Numbered from the stretch's first letter, positions 54,103-63,652 are shown. The stretch is 64,000 nucleotides of DNA from Flavobacterium paronense (GCF_030409795.1 NZ_JAUFQN010000019.1:2232001-2296000); one strand, 5' to 3'. The notes: a model not told the origin generated them from the sequence alone. Numbers and translations are program-made.

Positions 54103-55851
54103 TTAGATTTCTTCTTTGCTTAATACTATTTCTGCAACGCCTTTTCCTTGCGGAACCATAGGAAAAACATTGTCTTCATGAACTACGGCTACTTCCAAAA
54201 GATACGAACTTGGGTTGTCTAACATTTGTTTCAACCCTTCTCTTAGTTCTTCTCGTTTAGATATTTGCTTTCCATCAATACCATAAGCATTACCCACTTG
54301 AACAAAATTTGGACTTTGTATGTCAGTAAATGAATAGCGTTTTTCATGGAAAAGTTCTTGCCATTGTCTAACCATTCCTAGAAAACTATTGTTTAAAATC
54401 AAGATTTTAACATTGGGTTTAAACTGCATTATTGTTCCTAATTCTTGAAGATTCATTTGTGCTCCACCGTCACCCATGATGGCAACAACTTGTCGTTCTG
54501 GCGCACCTAATTTTGCTCCAATAGCTGCAGGAAGTGCATATCCCATTGTTCCCAATCCGCCACTAGTAATATTACTTCTAGTTTTATTTTGTTTAGAATA
54601 ACGACAGGCTACCATTTGGTGCTGCCCTACATCGGTTACAATTACAGCATCTCCATTGGTTAGTTCATTTAGTACATTTATAACTTCTCCCATGGTTAAA
54701 CCACCTTCAGTAGGATTAAGTTCTTTTTCAATTAGTGTTGACGTTTCCTTTTCTTTTTTGATTTCAAATTCTTTAAACCATTCTGGGCGTGGTTTATTTT
54801 CAATTAGAGTAGTTAGCAAAGGCAAGGTTTCTTTACAATCGCCCCAAATAGATACTGTTGTTTGTACATTTTTATCAATTTCGGCTGGATCAATATCTAA
54901 ATGAATGACTTTTGCTTGTTTGGCATATTTATCCAATCTTCCCGTTACACGATCGTCAAATCGCATTCCGACAGCAATTAAAACATCACATTCGTTTGTT
55001 AAAAAATTTGGTCCATAATTACCGTGCATTCCTAACATTCCGACACCTAACGGGTGATCTGTTGGAATAGCGCTCATTCCCATGATTGTCCAAGCTGCCG
55101 GTAAATTTCCTTTTTCAATAAAATTTTGGAATTCTTTTTCTGCATTACCTAAAATGACACCTTGACCAAATATTACAAATGGTTTCTTAGCTTCGTTAAT
55201 TAATTTGGCAGCTTCTTTAATATATTCAGGTCTAACAATTGGATTTGGTCTGTAACTCCTAACATGTATGCATGGTCTGTAGCCAATATATTCAAACAAT
55301 TGAAGCTGAGCGTTTTTAGTAATGTCAATTAAAACCGGTCCTGGACGACCACTTTTTGCAATATAAAATGCTTTAGCTAAAATCTCGGGGATTTCAGTTG
55401 CATCAGTAATTTGATAATTCCATTTGGTAATTGGAGTAGTAATATTAATAATATCCGTTTCTTGAAAGGCATCGGTTCCCAATAAATGTGCAAAAACTTG
55501 TCCAGTTATACAAACAAGAGGAGTAGAATCTATTAACGCATCTGCTAAACCTGTAACCAAGTTTGTTGCGCCTGGTCCGCTAGTAGCAAAAACAACTCCT
55601 GTTTTTCCGCTGACTCTTGCATACCCTTGAGCGGCATGAATGGCTCCTTGTTCGTGTCGCACCAAAATATGATTTAGTTTGCTTTTAAAATCAAACAGCG
55701 CATCATAAATTGGCATAATGGCGCCACCAGGATAACCAAAAACGGTATCTACTTTTTCAGATAGCAAAGCATCAATTACTGCTAAGCTTCCCGTTGTAGA
55801 AATAGGTTTTTTTTCGGTTTTATTGATGGAATCGAGTTCTAATGTTTTCAT
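54103..55851 (-). CDS. ilvB: Acetolactate synthase large subunit
   Basis: A 582-residue thiamine-diphosphate enzyme joining two pyruvates (or pyruvate and 2-oxobutanoate) in branched-chain amino acid synthesis. The N-terminal half has VFGYPGGAIMPIYDAL and the catalytic Glu in VRHEQGAIHAAQGYAR. The FAD and middle domain follow. The ThDP/Mg motif is GDGGAQMNLQELGTIMQF with NNSFLGMVRQWQELF after it. Length is normal. It is 11 nt after ilvD and 10 nt before ilvN. Confidence 0.97.
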   Translation of the reverse strand: MKTLELDSINKTEKKPISTTGSLAVIDALLSEKVDTVFGYPGGAIMPIYDALFDFKSKLNHILVRHEQGAIHAAQGYARVSGKTGVVFATSGPGATNLVTGLADALIDSTPLVCITGQVFAHLLGTDAFQETDIINITTPITKWNYQITDATEIPEILAKAFYIAKSGRPGPVLIDITKNAQLQLFEYIGYRPCIHVRSYRPNPIVRPEYIKEAAKLINEAKKPFVIFGQGVILGNAEKEFQNFIEKGNLPAAWTIMGMSAIPTDHPLGVGMLGMHGNYGPNFLTNECDVLIAVGMRFDDRVTGRLDKYAKQAKVIHLDIDPAEIDKNVQTTVSIWGDCKETLPLLTTLIENKPRPEWFKEFEIKKEKETSTLIEKELNPTEGGLTMGEVINVLNELTNGDAVIVTDVGQHQMVACRYSKQNKTRSNITSGGLGTMGYALPAAIGAKLGAPERQVVAIMGDGGAQMNLQELGTIMQFKPNVKILILNNSFLGMVRQWQELFHEKRYSFTDIQSPNFVQVGNAYGIDGKQISKREELREGLKQMLDNPSSYLLEVAVVHEDNVFPMVPQGKGVAEIVLSKEEI

Positions 55852-55862
55852 AATTTTATTTT

Positions 55863-57542
55863 TTAATCTTCATCCGTAACACAACCTTCAGAAGCGTCTT
55901 TTACTAATTTTACATACTTATACAATACTCCTGTAGTAACTTTTAAAGGAGGAAGTATTAATTTTTTTCGTCTTTCATCTAGTTCTGAATCTGTCACTTT
56001 AAGATGTATTGTATTATTTACTGCGTCAATTTCTATAGTATCTTCATCATTTACTAATGCAATTGTACCACCATCAAAAGCTTCTGGTGCTATATGTCCA
56101 ACAACAAAACCATGTGTGCCTCCACTAAATCTTCCATCGGTAATTAAGGCAACACTTTTTCCTAATCCGGCACCAATTAAGGCAGAAGTTGGTTTAAGCA
56201 TTTCCGGCATTCCGGGACCACCTTTTGGCCCAACATATCGAATAACAACAACGTCACCGGCTTTAATTTTTTTGTCTTCAATACCTTGAATTAATTCTTT
56301 TTCGCCATCAAAGACTCTGGCTGGACCAGTAAATTTTTCACCTTCTTTTCCTGTAATTTTTGCTACGGAACCTTTGATTGCTAAATTTCCATATAAGATT
56401 TGAAGATGACCCGTTTCTTTAATTGGACTTTCAATAGGACGAATTATATTCTGATCTTCAAAATCGATTTCAACTACATTTTCTAGATTTTCAGCCAATG
56501 TTTTTCCAGTAACCGTGATGCAGTTTCCGTGAAGCATTCCTTTGCTCAATAAATATTTTAAGACCATTGGAACTCCGCCTTTTTCGTGAAGGTTTTGCAT
56601 TAAATAATTTCCTCCAGGTTTAAAATCAGCTATTAATGGTGTTGTATTACTTATTCTTTGAAAATCGTCTTGTGTAATTTTTACACCCACACTTTTTGCC
56701 ATGGCTATAATATGCAGTACTGCATTTGTACTTCCACCTAGTGCTATTAAAGTTGTAATTGCATTTTCAAAGGCTTCGAAAGTCATAATATCTTTCGGGC
56801 AAATATTTTTTTCTAATAATAGTTTTATAAATTGAGCTGCTTGTTTACACTCTTCAATTTTCTCATGACTTACAGCGGGATTTGAACTCGAATAAGGCAA
56901 ACTCATTCCGAGAGCTTCTATTGCGATTGCCATAGTATTTGCAGTGTACATTCCACCACAAGCACCAGCACCAGGGCAAGAATTTTTAATAATCCCTTTA
57001 AATTCTTCTTCGGATATTTTTCCAGCAATTTTTTCACCCAAAGCCTCGAAAGCCGATACTATATTCAAGTCTTTTCCTTGATATTTTCCTGGAGCAATTG
57101 TTCCTCCATAAACCATTATCGAAGGACGATTTAACCTTCCCATTGCTATTATAGAACCTGGCATGTTTTTGTCACAACCAGGTATGGCAATTACACCATC
57201 ATAATAATGACCCGCAACGACACTTTCAATACTATCTGCTATGATTTCTCGACTTACAAGAGAATAGCGCATTCCATCTGTTCCGTTTGTAATACCATCA
57301 CTAATACCAATTGTGTTAAAAATTAATCCTACCATATTAGAGGCATTAACTTCAACTTTTATATAAGATGCTAAATGGTTTAAGTGCATGTTACACGTAT
57401 TTCCGTCATAACCCATTGAAGCAATTCCAATAAAAGGTTGGGCTAACTGTTCGTCATTCAAACCAATACCGTACAACATAGCTTGAGCTGCAGGTTGAGT
57501 TGGATCTTGAGTTACGGTTTTACTGTGTTTGTTTAATTCCAT
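55863..57542 (-). CDS. ilvD: Dihydroxy-acid dehydratase
   Basis: A 559-residue iron-sulfur enzyme that dehydrates dihydroxy acids to 2-keto acids for valine and isoleucine. Cluster cysteines sit in [16 protein letters not shown] and [19 protein letters not shown]; the earlier CNMHL may hold the third. [15 protein letters not shown] and the C-terminal [20 protein letters not shown] are diagnostic. It is the first gene of the ilvD-B-N-C-A operon. The 57543-57762 leader is AT-rich, with a terminator hairpin at 57763-57800. Confidence 0.97.
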   Translation of the reverse strand: MELNKHSKTVTQDPTQPAAQAMLYGIGLNDEQLAQPFIGIASMGYDGNTCNMHLNHLASYIKVEVNASNMVGLIFNTIGISDGITNGTDGMRYSLVSREIIADSIESVVAGHYYDGVIAIPGCDKNMPGSIIAMGRLNRPSIMVYGGTIAPGKYQGKDLNIVSAFEALGEKIAGKISEEEFKGIIKNSCPGAGACGGMYTANTMAIAIEALGMSLPYSSSNPAVSHEKIEECKQAAQFIKLLLEKNICPKDIMTFEAFENAITTLIALGGSTNAVLHIIAMAKSVGVKITQDDFQRISNTTPLIADFKPGGNYLMQNLHEKGGVPMVLKYLLSKGMLHGNCITVTGKTLAENLENVVEIDFEDQNIIRPIESPIKETGHLQILYGNLAIKGSVAKITGKEGEKFTGPARVFDGEKELIQGIEDKKIKAGDVVVIRYVGPKGGPGMPEMLKPTSALIGAGLGKSVALITDGRFSGGTHGFVVGHIAPEAFDGGTIALVNDEDTIEIDAVNNTIHLKVTDSELDERRKKLILPPLKVTTGVLYKYVKLVKDASEGCVTDED

Positions 57543-57762
57543 TATTTAGATTATTTCTTGTAATTCTTTTTGCTTTGAATTCTGTAAATTTATAATTGAA
57601 AAGTATTTTTATAATATCATTATTTAATTTTTTACAGTATCAGATTAATTTTTTATTGAGTTAATTAATTGATATTATGCATTTTAAATTTATTTTTTTA
57701 CGATGTCAATTACTTAATTATTAGCTTGTGTTTTCTTATTTATTTAAAAATGAAAGTCATAA
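57543..57762 (-). other. Non-coding AT-rich leader region before ilvD
   Basis: This is the main part of a 341-nt gap between the transglycosylase and ilvD. It is very AT-rich with many ATTAATTAA-type strings. No riboswitch, T-box or clear promoter was recognised. The only structured element in the gap is the hairpin at 57763-57800, and a 21-codon ORF (57810-57875) precedes it. Confidence 0.5.
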
Positions 57763-57800
57763 ACAAAAAAATACCTCCCAAATAATTTAGAAGGTATTTA
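57763..57800 (-). terminator. Hairpin with T-tract upstream of ilvD (terminator or attenuator)
   Basis: AAATACCTCC (57769-57778) pairs with GAAGGTATTT (57790-57799) with one mismatch. The plus-strand A-run at 57764-57771 gives a minus-strand T-tract. It ends transcription from the transglycosylase gene or could act as an ilv attenuator. Confidence 0.8.
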
Positions 57801-57883
57801 CTTTTTTTGCTAATAAGAAAGTCTCCTATCCAAATTTTGAAAAATAGTACTAGAGACAATGTTAAATAATATCATATCTGTAA

Positions 57884-58777
57884 TTAATAGCCCGAAAGTG
57901 GTATTTCAATCTCGTATTTTTTTCTGGTAGAATTAATTAATTTTTTGTCTCGCAACCAAGGATTATGAATCTTTAAAATTTTATAATTGATACCTTGTGT
58001 TTTGGCAAAATCAGCTAAATCATTAATAGTACTGTCTACTTCTATTTTTTTAGAAGGGATTTGAGCATACAAATCACCTGAAAAAATACTAAATCCATAT
58101 TGTGCCGGATTTTTCATAATTTCTTTTAATGCCAAAATTCTAAAGACATAACGAGAAGTTTCTTCAGTCAAAGCCAAATCGTAGTAATTGGCAACTTTTT
58201 GTTCTTCTATTTTTTTCCCAACTCCACTCATTCCACCATTATACGATGCTGCAGCTAATGTCCATGAACCAAATTTTTCTTTTGCTGACAATAAATATTT
58301 ACAAGCCGCTTCAGTTGATTTTTCTAAATCATAACGTTCATCAACAATATCATTAACTTCCATTCCCTTTTCTTTAGCAGTATCTGGCATAAATTGCCAA
58401 ACACCTTTTGCCCCTGAACCCGAAACAGCATTTGTTAAACCACTTTCGATTACGGCTAAATATTTGAAATCATCAGGCACACCATATTTAGCTAAAATCG
58501 GTTCAATGATTGGAAAAACTCTGTTAGCACGTTTAATAATCAAAGCGGTTGTTGCATCTAAATTGGCATTGATAAGTAACTCTCGGTCTAATCGTTCTTT
58601 TACATCATTAATCTGCAATGGTGCAGTTTCGCCTGCAAAATCAACAGTTGTTGGAAAATACATTGCTGTTCCTTCATGTAGCAATTTTTCTTTGCTATCT
58701 CCGGAAACTCCAAAAACTAGTATTCCAGAAACTAAAATTACTACGAATGTAGATAGTAGGGCTCTATTCGTTTTCAT
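57884..58777 (-). CDS. Lytic transglycosylase (SLT domain) protein
   Basis: A 297-residue exported enzyme (ATG at 58777; another ATG at 58783 adds two residues). The hydrophobic N-terminus (LLSTFVVILVSGILVFGVSG) is a signal anchor. The catalytic Glu is in YLAVIESGLTNAVSGSGAKG followed by VWQFMPDTAKEKGM, the SLT motif, and AAASYNGGMSGVGK is the second conserved block. It cleaves peptidoglycan glycan strands to 1,6-anhydro products. LysM repeats, as in MltD, are not present. It is 38 nt after the hydrolase gene on the same strand. Confidence 0.9.
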   Translation of the reverse strand: MKTNRALLSTFVVILVSGILVFGVSGDSKEKLLHEGTAMYFPTTVDFAGETAPLQINDVKERLDRELLINANLDATTALIIKRANRVFPIIEPILAKYGVPDDFKYLAVIESGLTNAVSGSGAKGVWQFMPDTAKEKGMEVNDIVDERYDLEKSTEAACKYLLSAKEKFGSWTLAAASYNGGMSGVGKKIEEQKVANYYDLALTEETSRYVFRILALKEIMKNPAQYGFSIFSGDLYAQIPSKKIEVDSTINDLADFAKTQGINYKILKIHNPWLRDKKLINSTRKKYEIEIPLSGY

Positions 58778-58821
58778 AATCATTCATTTTATAATGTAAA
58801 GCTAAAAAAAATAAGTAGTAA

Positions 58822-59487
58822 TCACTCCTTTTCTAATATAATTTTAGGCAAATTTTCGTTTAGCCATCTGTATTTTGTTAAGATCATGATATGAGTTCCA
58901 CCCTTAACTTGGATACATTTTTTTATTTGTTTTATTGGAAAAACTTCATCAGCATCGCCATGAATATGAATAATTTCATTGTCTATTTCTGTTCGATTCC
59001 AATTGATTATTTGCTCAATTGCCCAATCTAAATACACTTTATCACGAATGGAAAGAAATTTTTCATAGAGCTTTATTTTTTGCTTTAAAATAGATGAACC
59101 GAAAGTAAATTTGGCTAAAAGCTCAATGTTTTCAAACAGTTTCGTCGGAATTAGTTTGTAAGCTTTAGTAGTTTTAGCAATTTTCATGCTTCTTGATAAT
59201 TCTGCATTTGATTTTACACTTGAAATAATAATTACCTTTTTTGGATTTACAAATGACTTCATTTCCTGAACTAAAATTCCGCCAAAGGAAACACCAATTA
59301 AAATAACATTTTCATGTTTTACATTTCTTGCTATTCGCATAGCGTAAGCTTTTAATGACTCATTTTTATTGGGTAAAACCCATTCTAATAAATGCTTTTC
59401 AAAAGTTTCAGCAGGTAATTGAATTCGTTCAAAAATACTTGAACTTGCTGCCATTCCTGGCATAAAATAAACATGAACTTTTGCCAT
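58822..59487 (-). CDS. Alpha/beta hydrolase
   Basis: A 221-residue cytoplasmic hydrolase. The nucleophile Ser is in VILIGVSFGGILVQEM, the acid in IIHIHGDADEVFP and the His in KGGTHIMILT. HVYFMPGMAASSSIFERI opens the fold with the oxyanion-hole region. There is no signal peptide. It is upstream of the transglycosylase on the same strand. The substrate is unknown. Confidence 0.8.
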   Translation of the reverse strand: MAKVHVYFMPGMAASSSIFERIQLPAETFEKHLLEWVLPNKNESLKAYAMRIARNVKHENVILIGVSFGGILVQEMKSFVNPKKVIIISSVKSNAELSRSMKIAKTTKAYKLIPTKLFENIELLAKFTFGSSILKQKIKLYEKFLSIRDKVYLDWAIEQIINWNRTEIDNEIIHIHGDADEVFPIKQIKKCIQVKGGTHIMILTKYRWLNENLPKIILEKE

Positions 59488-59516
59488 TATTTAACTTAAA
59501 ACTGGTTAATTATTAG

Positions 59517-59524
59517 TAACTTTG
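59517..59524 (+). promoter_or_regulatory. Bacteroidetes-type -7 element before the GNAT-like gene
   Basis: TAACTTTG matches TAnnTTTG and lies 32 nt before the ATG at 59557. A -33 TTG is not clear at the standard spacing. Confidence 0.5.
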
Positions 59525-59556
59525 CATAAAAATAATCCTTTTTATTTACTTGATTT

Positions 59557-59868
59557 ATGGAAGCGACAGTAATTTTAGAAAAAATTGAAATTAAGGACAA
59601 CACCTTTGCACGTCAATTTGAGACTTTGGTTGATGGAAAATTAATTTCTGTAGAATATTCATTTCAAGAGAAGAAGATTTTCTTAACGAGAATAAATGTT
59701 TTTGATGGTTTTGACAATGATGAATTCATTAATGATTTACTTAAGAACATTATGGAAATTGCTTATGAAAGAAAACTTAAAGTTGTTCCGATTTTACCAA
59801 AAATTGCGCTTTTCTTTAGAAAAAATGTGTGTTACAGAGATTTACTTCCACCTGGAATTAAAATATAA
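59557..59868 (+). CDS. GNAT-like (PF14542-type) protein, acetyl-CoA loop degenerate
   Basis: A 103-residue protein that aligns by eye with the small acetyltransferase family of YidJ and NATD1: VEYSFQEKKIFLTRINVFDG then a helix and VVPILPKIALFFRKN then YRDLLPP. The usual acetyl-CoA P-loop between the two (RGRGIGS-like) is replaced by FDNDEFIND, so acetyl-CoA binding is doubtful. It may be a non-catalytic relative. It has its own -7 element. Its terminator is shared with convergent mtaB. Confidence 0.65.
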   Translation: MEATVILEKIEIKDNTFARQFETLVDGKLISVEYSFQEKKIFLTRINVFDGFDNDEFINDLLKNIMEIAYERKLKVVPILPKIALFFRKNVCYRDLLPPGIKI

Positions 59869-59869
59869 T

Positions 59870-59908
59870 GAAAAAAAAAAACGTCCCGAATTTGGGACGT
59901 TTTTTTTA
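59870..59908. terminator. Bidirectional terminator between the GNAT-like gene and mtaB
   Basis: ACGTCCC pairs with GGGACGT around GAATTT, with ten A on the left and eight T on the right. Confidence 0.92.
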
Positions 59909-61234
59909 TGCTTCAACATTCAAAAATTCTAATCTGACACTTCCGTCTTCATCTATTTTCGACAAATTGATTTCGTGTAATGTATTAACCAATTCCGGAT
60001 TCCAAGGTGTTTTTACTTTTATGTAATTTTCGGTAAAACCGTGAATATATCCTTCCTTATTTTCACCTTCAAAAAGTACTTTTCTATTGGTTCCAATTTG
60101 ACTTTCATAAAATGCACGACGCTTTTTTACTGACAATCCTCTGAGCATTTTACTTCTTTTGTTTCTCACATTCATTGGAACAACTTCAGGCATTTCGGCT
60201 GCTTCGGTATTGTCTCTTTCAGAATATGTGAAAACGTGTAAATAAGAAATATCCATTTCGTTTAAGAAATTATAAGTTTCCAGAAAATTTTCATCCGTTT
60301 CACCCGGAAAACCAACAATTACATCAACCCCAATACAGGCATACGGCATTACTTCACGAATTTTATTTACTCTTTCCGTATATACTTCGCGTAAATAACG
60401 GCGTTTCATTTTCTTCAAAATTTCATTGCTACCTGATTGTAATGGAATATGAAAGTGAGGTACAAAGGTTCTGCTATTTGAAACAAATTCGATAGTTTCA
60501 TTTTTTAACAGATTTGGTTCAATAGATGAAATTCGGAGTCTTTCAATGCCTTTAACTTTATCTAGAGCCTGAACTAAATCAAGAAAAGTATGTTCGTGTT
60601 TTTTGTTTCCGAATTCGCCTTTACCGTAATCTCCAATATTTACACCTGTCAAAACGATTTCTTTTATTCCTTGTTTCGAAATATCTGAAGCATTTTTTAG
60701 CACATTTTCCAAAGCATCACTTCGAGAAATTCCTCTTGCTAGTGGAATTGTGCAATAAGTACATTTGTAATCGCAACCGTCCTGAACTTTCAAAAATGCT
60801 CGCGTTCTGTCTCCAATGGAATAACTACCAACGTAGAAATCGGCTTCCTCAATTTCGCACGAGTGCACTTCGCCCATATCATTTTTGGACAAATCATTTA
60901 TATAATCGGTGATTTTGAATTTTTCAGTAGCACCCAAAACCAAATCAACACCATCGACGGCAGCCAATTCTTCTGGTTTCAATTGAGCATAACAACCTAC
61001 CGCTGCAACGAAGGCTTTATCGTTGCGCCTCATTGCTTTTTTTACAATTTGTTTGAATTGTTTATCGGCATTTTCTGTAACCGAACAGGTATTGATAACA
61101 TAAATATCAGCGAGTTCTTCAAAATCGACACGGTCAAAACCTTCTTCACTAAAATTTCTCGCGATGGTAGAAGTTTCGGAGAAATTCAATTTGCATCCTA
61201 AAGTGTAGAATGCTACTTTCTTTTTTTGTATCAT
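59906..61234 (-). CDS. mtaB: tRNA (N(6)-L-threonylcarbamoyladenosine(37)-C(2))-methylthiotransferase MtaB
   Basis: A 442-residue radical SAM enzyme that adds methylthio to t6A37 of ANN-decoding tRNAs. The N-terminal UPF0004 domain opens FYTLGCKLNFSETSTIA and holds its cluster Cys in INTCSVTENADKQFK and GCYAQLKPEE. The radical SAM CxxxCxxC is CDYKCTYC, in KVQDGCDYKCTYCTIPLARG. A TRAM-type domain closes the protein. ATG at 61234 is preferred; the extension to 61246 uses TTG. Confidence 0.95.
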   Translation of the reverse strand: MIQKKKVAFYTLGCKLNFSETSTIARNFSEEGFDRVDFEELADIYVINTCSVTENADKQFKQIVKKAMRRNDKAFVAAVGCYAQLKPEELAAVDGVDLVLGATEKFKITDYINDLSKNDMGEVHSCEIEEADFYVGSYSIGDRTRAFLKVQDGCDYKCTYCTIPLARGISRSDALENVLKNASDISKQGIKEIVLTGVNIGDYGKGEFGNKKHEHTFLDLVQALDKVKGIERLRISSIEPNLLKNETIEFVSNSRTFVPHFHIPLQSGSNEILKKMKRRYLREVYTERVNKIREVMPYACIGVDVIVGFPGETDENFLETYNFLNEMDISYLHVFTYSERDNTEAAEMPEVVPMNVRNKRSKMLRGLSVKKRRAFYESQIGTNRKVLFEGENKEGYIHGFTENYIKVKTPWNPELVNTLHEINLSKIDEDGSVRLEFLNVEA

Positions 61235-61299
61235 AAAATTACTCAATTAATGAAATCGTTGTCAAAAATTGAATGGACAAATTTAGGCAAAATTTTAAA

Positions 61300-61356
61300 C
61301 TAAAAATAGCCACTGATTCACTAATTAAAAAAAAATATGTGAATCAGTGGCTATAG
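61300..61356 (-). terminator. Long perfect stem downstream of the GlmU-like gene
   Basis: ATAGCCACTGATTCAC (61306-61321) and GTGAATCAGTGGCTAT (61339-61354) form a perfect 16-bp stem with a 17-nt A-rich loop. The plus-strand A-run (61302-61306) gives a minus-strand T-tract for transcripts from the GlmU-like gene. Confidence 0.75.
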
Positions 61357-61364
61357 ATTATAAT

Positions 61365-62540
61365 CTATTCTTTTCTGTATTTTTTAGTGATTTCGAAAAC
61401 GTGCTCTAATATTTTAGCATCCTCATCTGAAAACGCCACTTGCCGACGTGCCATTACTATTTTGGCGGTTTGAAATGCTTTAGAAGTTAGATAAGTAGTA
61501 AAACCCGAAGCTCCGCCCCAAGAAAAACTTGGTACAAAATTTCGTGGAAACCCAGAACCAAAAATATTAGCAGAAACCCCAACTACAGTTCCAGTGTTGA
61601 ACATTGTATTAATACCACACTTACTGTGATCACCCATCATTAACCCACAAAATTGCAATCCTGTTTTGGCAAAACCATCTGTTTCATAACTCCACAAACG
61701 CACTTCTTCATAATTATTTTTAAGATTCGAATTGTTAGTATCTGCACCTAAATTACACCATTCGCCTAAAACAGAGTTTCCTAAAAATCCATCATGTCCT
61801 TTATTGGAATAGCCCATCAAAACTGAATTGCTTACTTCTCCGCCAATCACAGAATGAGGTCCAACTGTTGTCGCGCCATAAACTTTAGAAGCCAATTTCA
61901 CTCTACCCGATTCGCATAAAGCAAAAGGTCCTCGAATTACTGAACCTTCCATGATTTCGGCATTTTTTCCTATATAAACTGGCCCTGTCGAAGCATTTAA
62001 AGTTACAAATTCGAGCTTTGCTCCTTCTTCGATAAATATATTTTCGGATGAAATTACATTCACACTTTTTGGAATTGGTTGTGAATGTCTACCTTCTGTA
62101 ATTAGTTCAAAATCTTCGCGTAAGGCTGCATCGTTTTTAGCAAAAATATCCCAAGTATGTTGGACTGTTAGACATTCTTCGCTAAATTCGATTATTTCAT
62201 AACTATCAAAATCGACTTCTTCCTGTGTATCATTTGTATAAAAAGCAATGACTTCATCACCTTGAAAAATGGCTTGATTTTTCTCTAAACTTTTTACCAT
62301 TTCAGCAAGAATATCATTTGGCAGGAAAGAAGCATTAATCATAACGTTATCTTCCATTTCAACCATTGGAAACTTTTCGGAAAGATATTCTTCGGTCAAA
62401 GTTGTCGTTGTGTAGCCTAAATATTTTTCCCATTTTTCACGAATTGTCAAAATTCCGATGCGAATATCAGCAACTGGTCTTGTGAATGTAAATGGTAAAA
62501 GAGCATTTCGAACTGTTCCGTCAAAAAGTATGTAGTTCAT
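61365..62540 (-). CDS. GlmU family (putative sugar-1-phosphate nucleotidyltransferase/LbH) protein
   Basis: A 391-residue protein. The N-terminal half (ILFDGTVRNALLPFTFTRPV, IRIGILTIREKWEKYLGY) is a reduced nucleotidyltransferase-like domain. The C-terminal half is a left-handed beta-helix of hexapeptide repeats (IGKNAEIMEGSVIRGPFALC, GPHSVIGGEVSNSVLMGYSN). It resembles GlmU-related proteins of Bacteroidetes, but the nucleotide-binding motif is not obvious, so acyl or nucleotidyl transfer is not certain. It is 110 nt downstream of rpmE2 on the same strand. Confidence 0.8.
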   Translation of the reverse strand: MNYILFDGTVRNALLPFTFTRPVADIRIGILTIREKWEKYLGYTTTTLTEEYLSEKFPMVEMEDNVMINASFLPNDILAEMVKSLEKNQAIFQGDEVIAFYTNDTQEEVDFDSYEIIEFSEECLTVQHTWDIFAKNDAALREDFELITEGRHSQPIPKSVNVISSENIFIEEGAKLEFVTLNASTGPVYIGKNAEIMEGSVIRGPFALCESGRVKLASKVYGATTVGPHSVIGGEVSNSVLMGYSNKGHDGFLGNSVLGEWCNLGADTNNSNLKNNYEEVRLWSYETDGFAKTGLQFCGLMMGDHSKCGINTMFNTGTVVGVSANIFGSGFPRNFVPSFSWGGASGFTTYLTSKAFQTAKIVMARRQVAFSDEDAKILEHVFEITKKYRKE

Positions 62541-62593
62541 TTTGGTTCCAGGTTATTAGGTTTTGAGCTCAAAGTTACAAAAGTTTATGGCAT

Positions 62594-62628
62594 AAAAAAA
62601 CCACTCTCTTTTGGAGAATGGTCTTAAT
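62594..62628 (-). terminator. Terminator of rpmE2
   Basis: ACCACTCTC (62600-62608) pairs with GAGAATGGT (62614-62622) with one G-U pair, followed by a minus-strand T-tract from the A-run at 62594-62600. Confidence 0.85.
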
Positions 62629-62649
62629 AAAATTGAAGCACTAATACTA

Positions 62650-62901
62650 TTATTTAGTATGTTTAGCGTATTTAGTTTTAAATTTATCAATACGTCCAGC
62701 AGTATCAATAAGTTTAGATTTACCTGTGTAAAAAGGATGAGAAGTTCTAGAAATTTCCATTTTGAAAACTGGATATTCAACACCTTCGTGTGTTATTGTT
62801 TCTTTTGTTTCTACTGTTGATTTAGTTATAAAAACATCTTCGTTTGACATGTCTTTAAAAGCAACTAATCTGTAATTTTCCGGGTGAATTCCTTGTTTCA
62901 T
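62650..62901 (-). CDS. rpmE2: 50S ribosomal protein L31 type B
   Basis: An 83-residue ribosomal protein. It opens [20 protein letters not shown] and has [20 protein letters not shown] then [18 protein letters not shown], the type B L31 pattern. The CxxC zinc pairs of type A L31 are absent, so zinc is not needed. Replacement of the zinc form under zinc limitation is known in other bacteria; whether a type A copy exists here cannot be seen. Its terminator is at 62594. Confidence 0.96.
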   Translation of the reverse strand: MKQGIHPENYRLVAFKDMSNEDVFITKSTVETKETITHEGVEYPVFKMEISRTSHPFYTGKSKLIDTAGRIDKFKTKYAKHTK

Positions 62902-63092
62902 GATAAATCTTTTTATTGTTATGAAGTAGTTTTGTTTTGAAGCTTTCTTTATGAAAGGTATAAACTGGCTACAACTTTTATTTTTCTTTTTTAATTAGAG
63001 TGTGCAAAAATACAACTATTTTTTAAAAATCAAACCAATATGTAACTTTTTTTAATTGTTTTGTACTTACGAAAAAGTAATTACGGAATTAC

Positions 63093-63100
63093 TATATTTG
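63093..63100 (+). promoter_or_regulatory. Bacteroidetes-type -7 element before the DUF4199 gene
   Basis: TATATTTG fits TAnnTTTG, 24 nt before the ATG at 63125. A TTG lies ~29 nt further upstream, longer than the usual spacing. Confidence 0.35.
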
Positions 63101-63124
63101 TTAATTAATTGATAGCTGAATATT

Positions 63125-63652
63125 ATGAATGAAATTATTAAGAAGAACGCCTTAACCTTTGGTTTTATTATTGGTCTATTTTCAGTATTAACAACCACCT
63201 TAATTTATATTATTGATTTAGAACTTTTTACAAAGTGGTGGATTGGAATCATAACTATATCCTTTTCTATTGCCATTGGATGTTATTTGGTCATAAAGAC
63301 CAAGAAAGAAATGGGAACTATAAGTTTTAAGGAAACATTTTCTGTTTATTTTATTGCTGCATCAATTGGATATTTAATTTCTAATCTTTTTAATTATTTA
63401 CTATTCAATTTTATTGATCCCGAAGCAAAAGAAAAAATTAAGGAAATTGTTATAAAGTATACTGTTGACATATTAGAAAAAGTGGGAAGCCCAAAATCAG
63501 CTATAAATGAAACTATTCAAAAAATGAATGAAACAGATAGTTATTCCATTGGAAATCTGCTTTTTGGATATGCTTTTTCTTTAGTTATTATTGCTATTTT
63601 CGGATTAATATTAGCTGCTATTTTCAAATCAAAACCTTCTCAAGGATTATAA
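63125..63652 (+). CDS. DUF4199 family membrane protein
   Basis: A 175-residue inner-membrane protein with about four hydrophobic segments: LTFGFIIGLFSVLTTTLIYI, WWIGIITISFSIAIGCYLVI, FSVYFIAASIGYLISNLFNY and LLFGYAFSLVIIAIFGLILA. Between the third and fourth lies a charged cytoplasmic loop (KEKIKEIVIKY). This fits the DUF4199 family, usually encoded just before a glycosyltransferase in Flavobacteriia. Its stop abuts the next ATG, so translation is probably coupled. The function is unknown. Confidence 0.85.
   Translation: MNEIIKKNALTFGFIIGLFSVLTTTLIYIIDLELFTKWWIGIITISFSIAIGCYLVIKTKKEMGTISFKETFSVYFIAASIGYLISNLFNYLLFNFIDPEAKEKIKEIVIKYTVDILEKVGSPKSAINETIQKMNETDSYSIGNLLFGYAFSLVIIAIFGLILAAIFKSKPSQGL

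Noticed and set aside
58752..58764. Further AGTAGGG string (TAGATAGTAGGGC) as a fourth ECF motif
   Set aside because: It lies inside the coding region of the transglycosylase, lacks the T-run after AGGG and has no second block at the right spacing.
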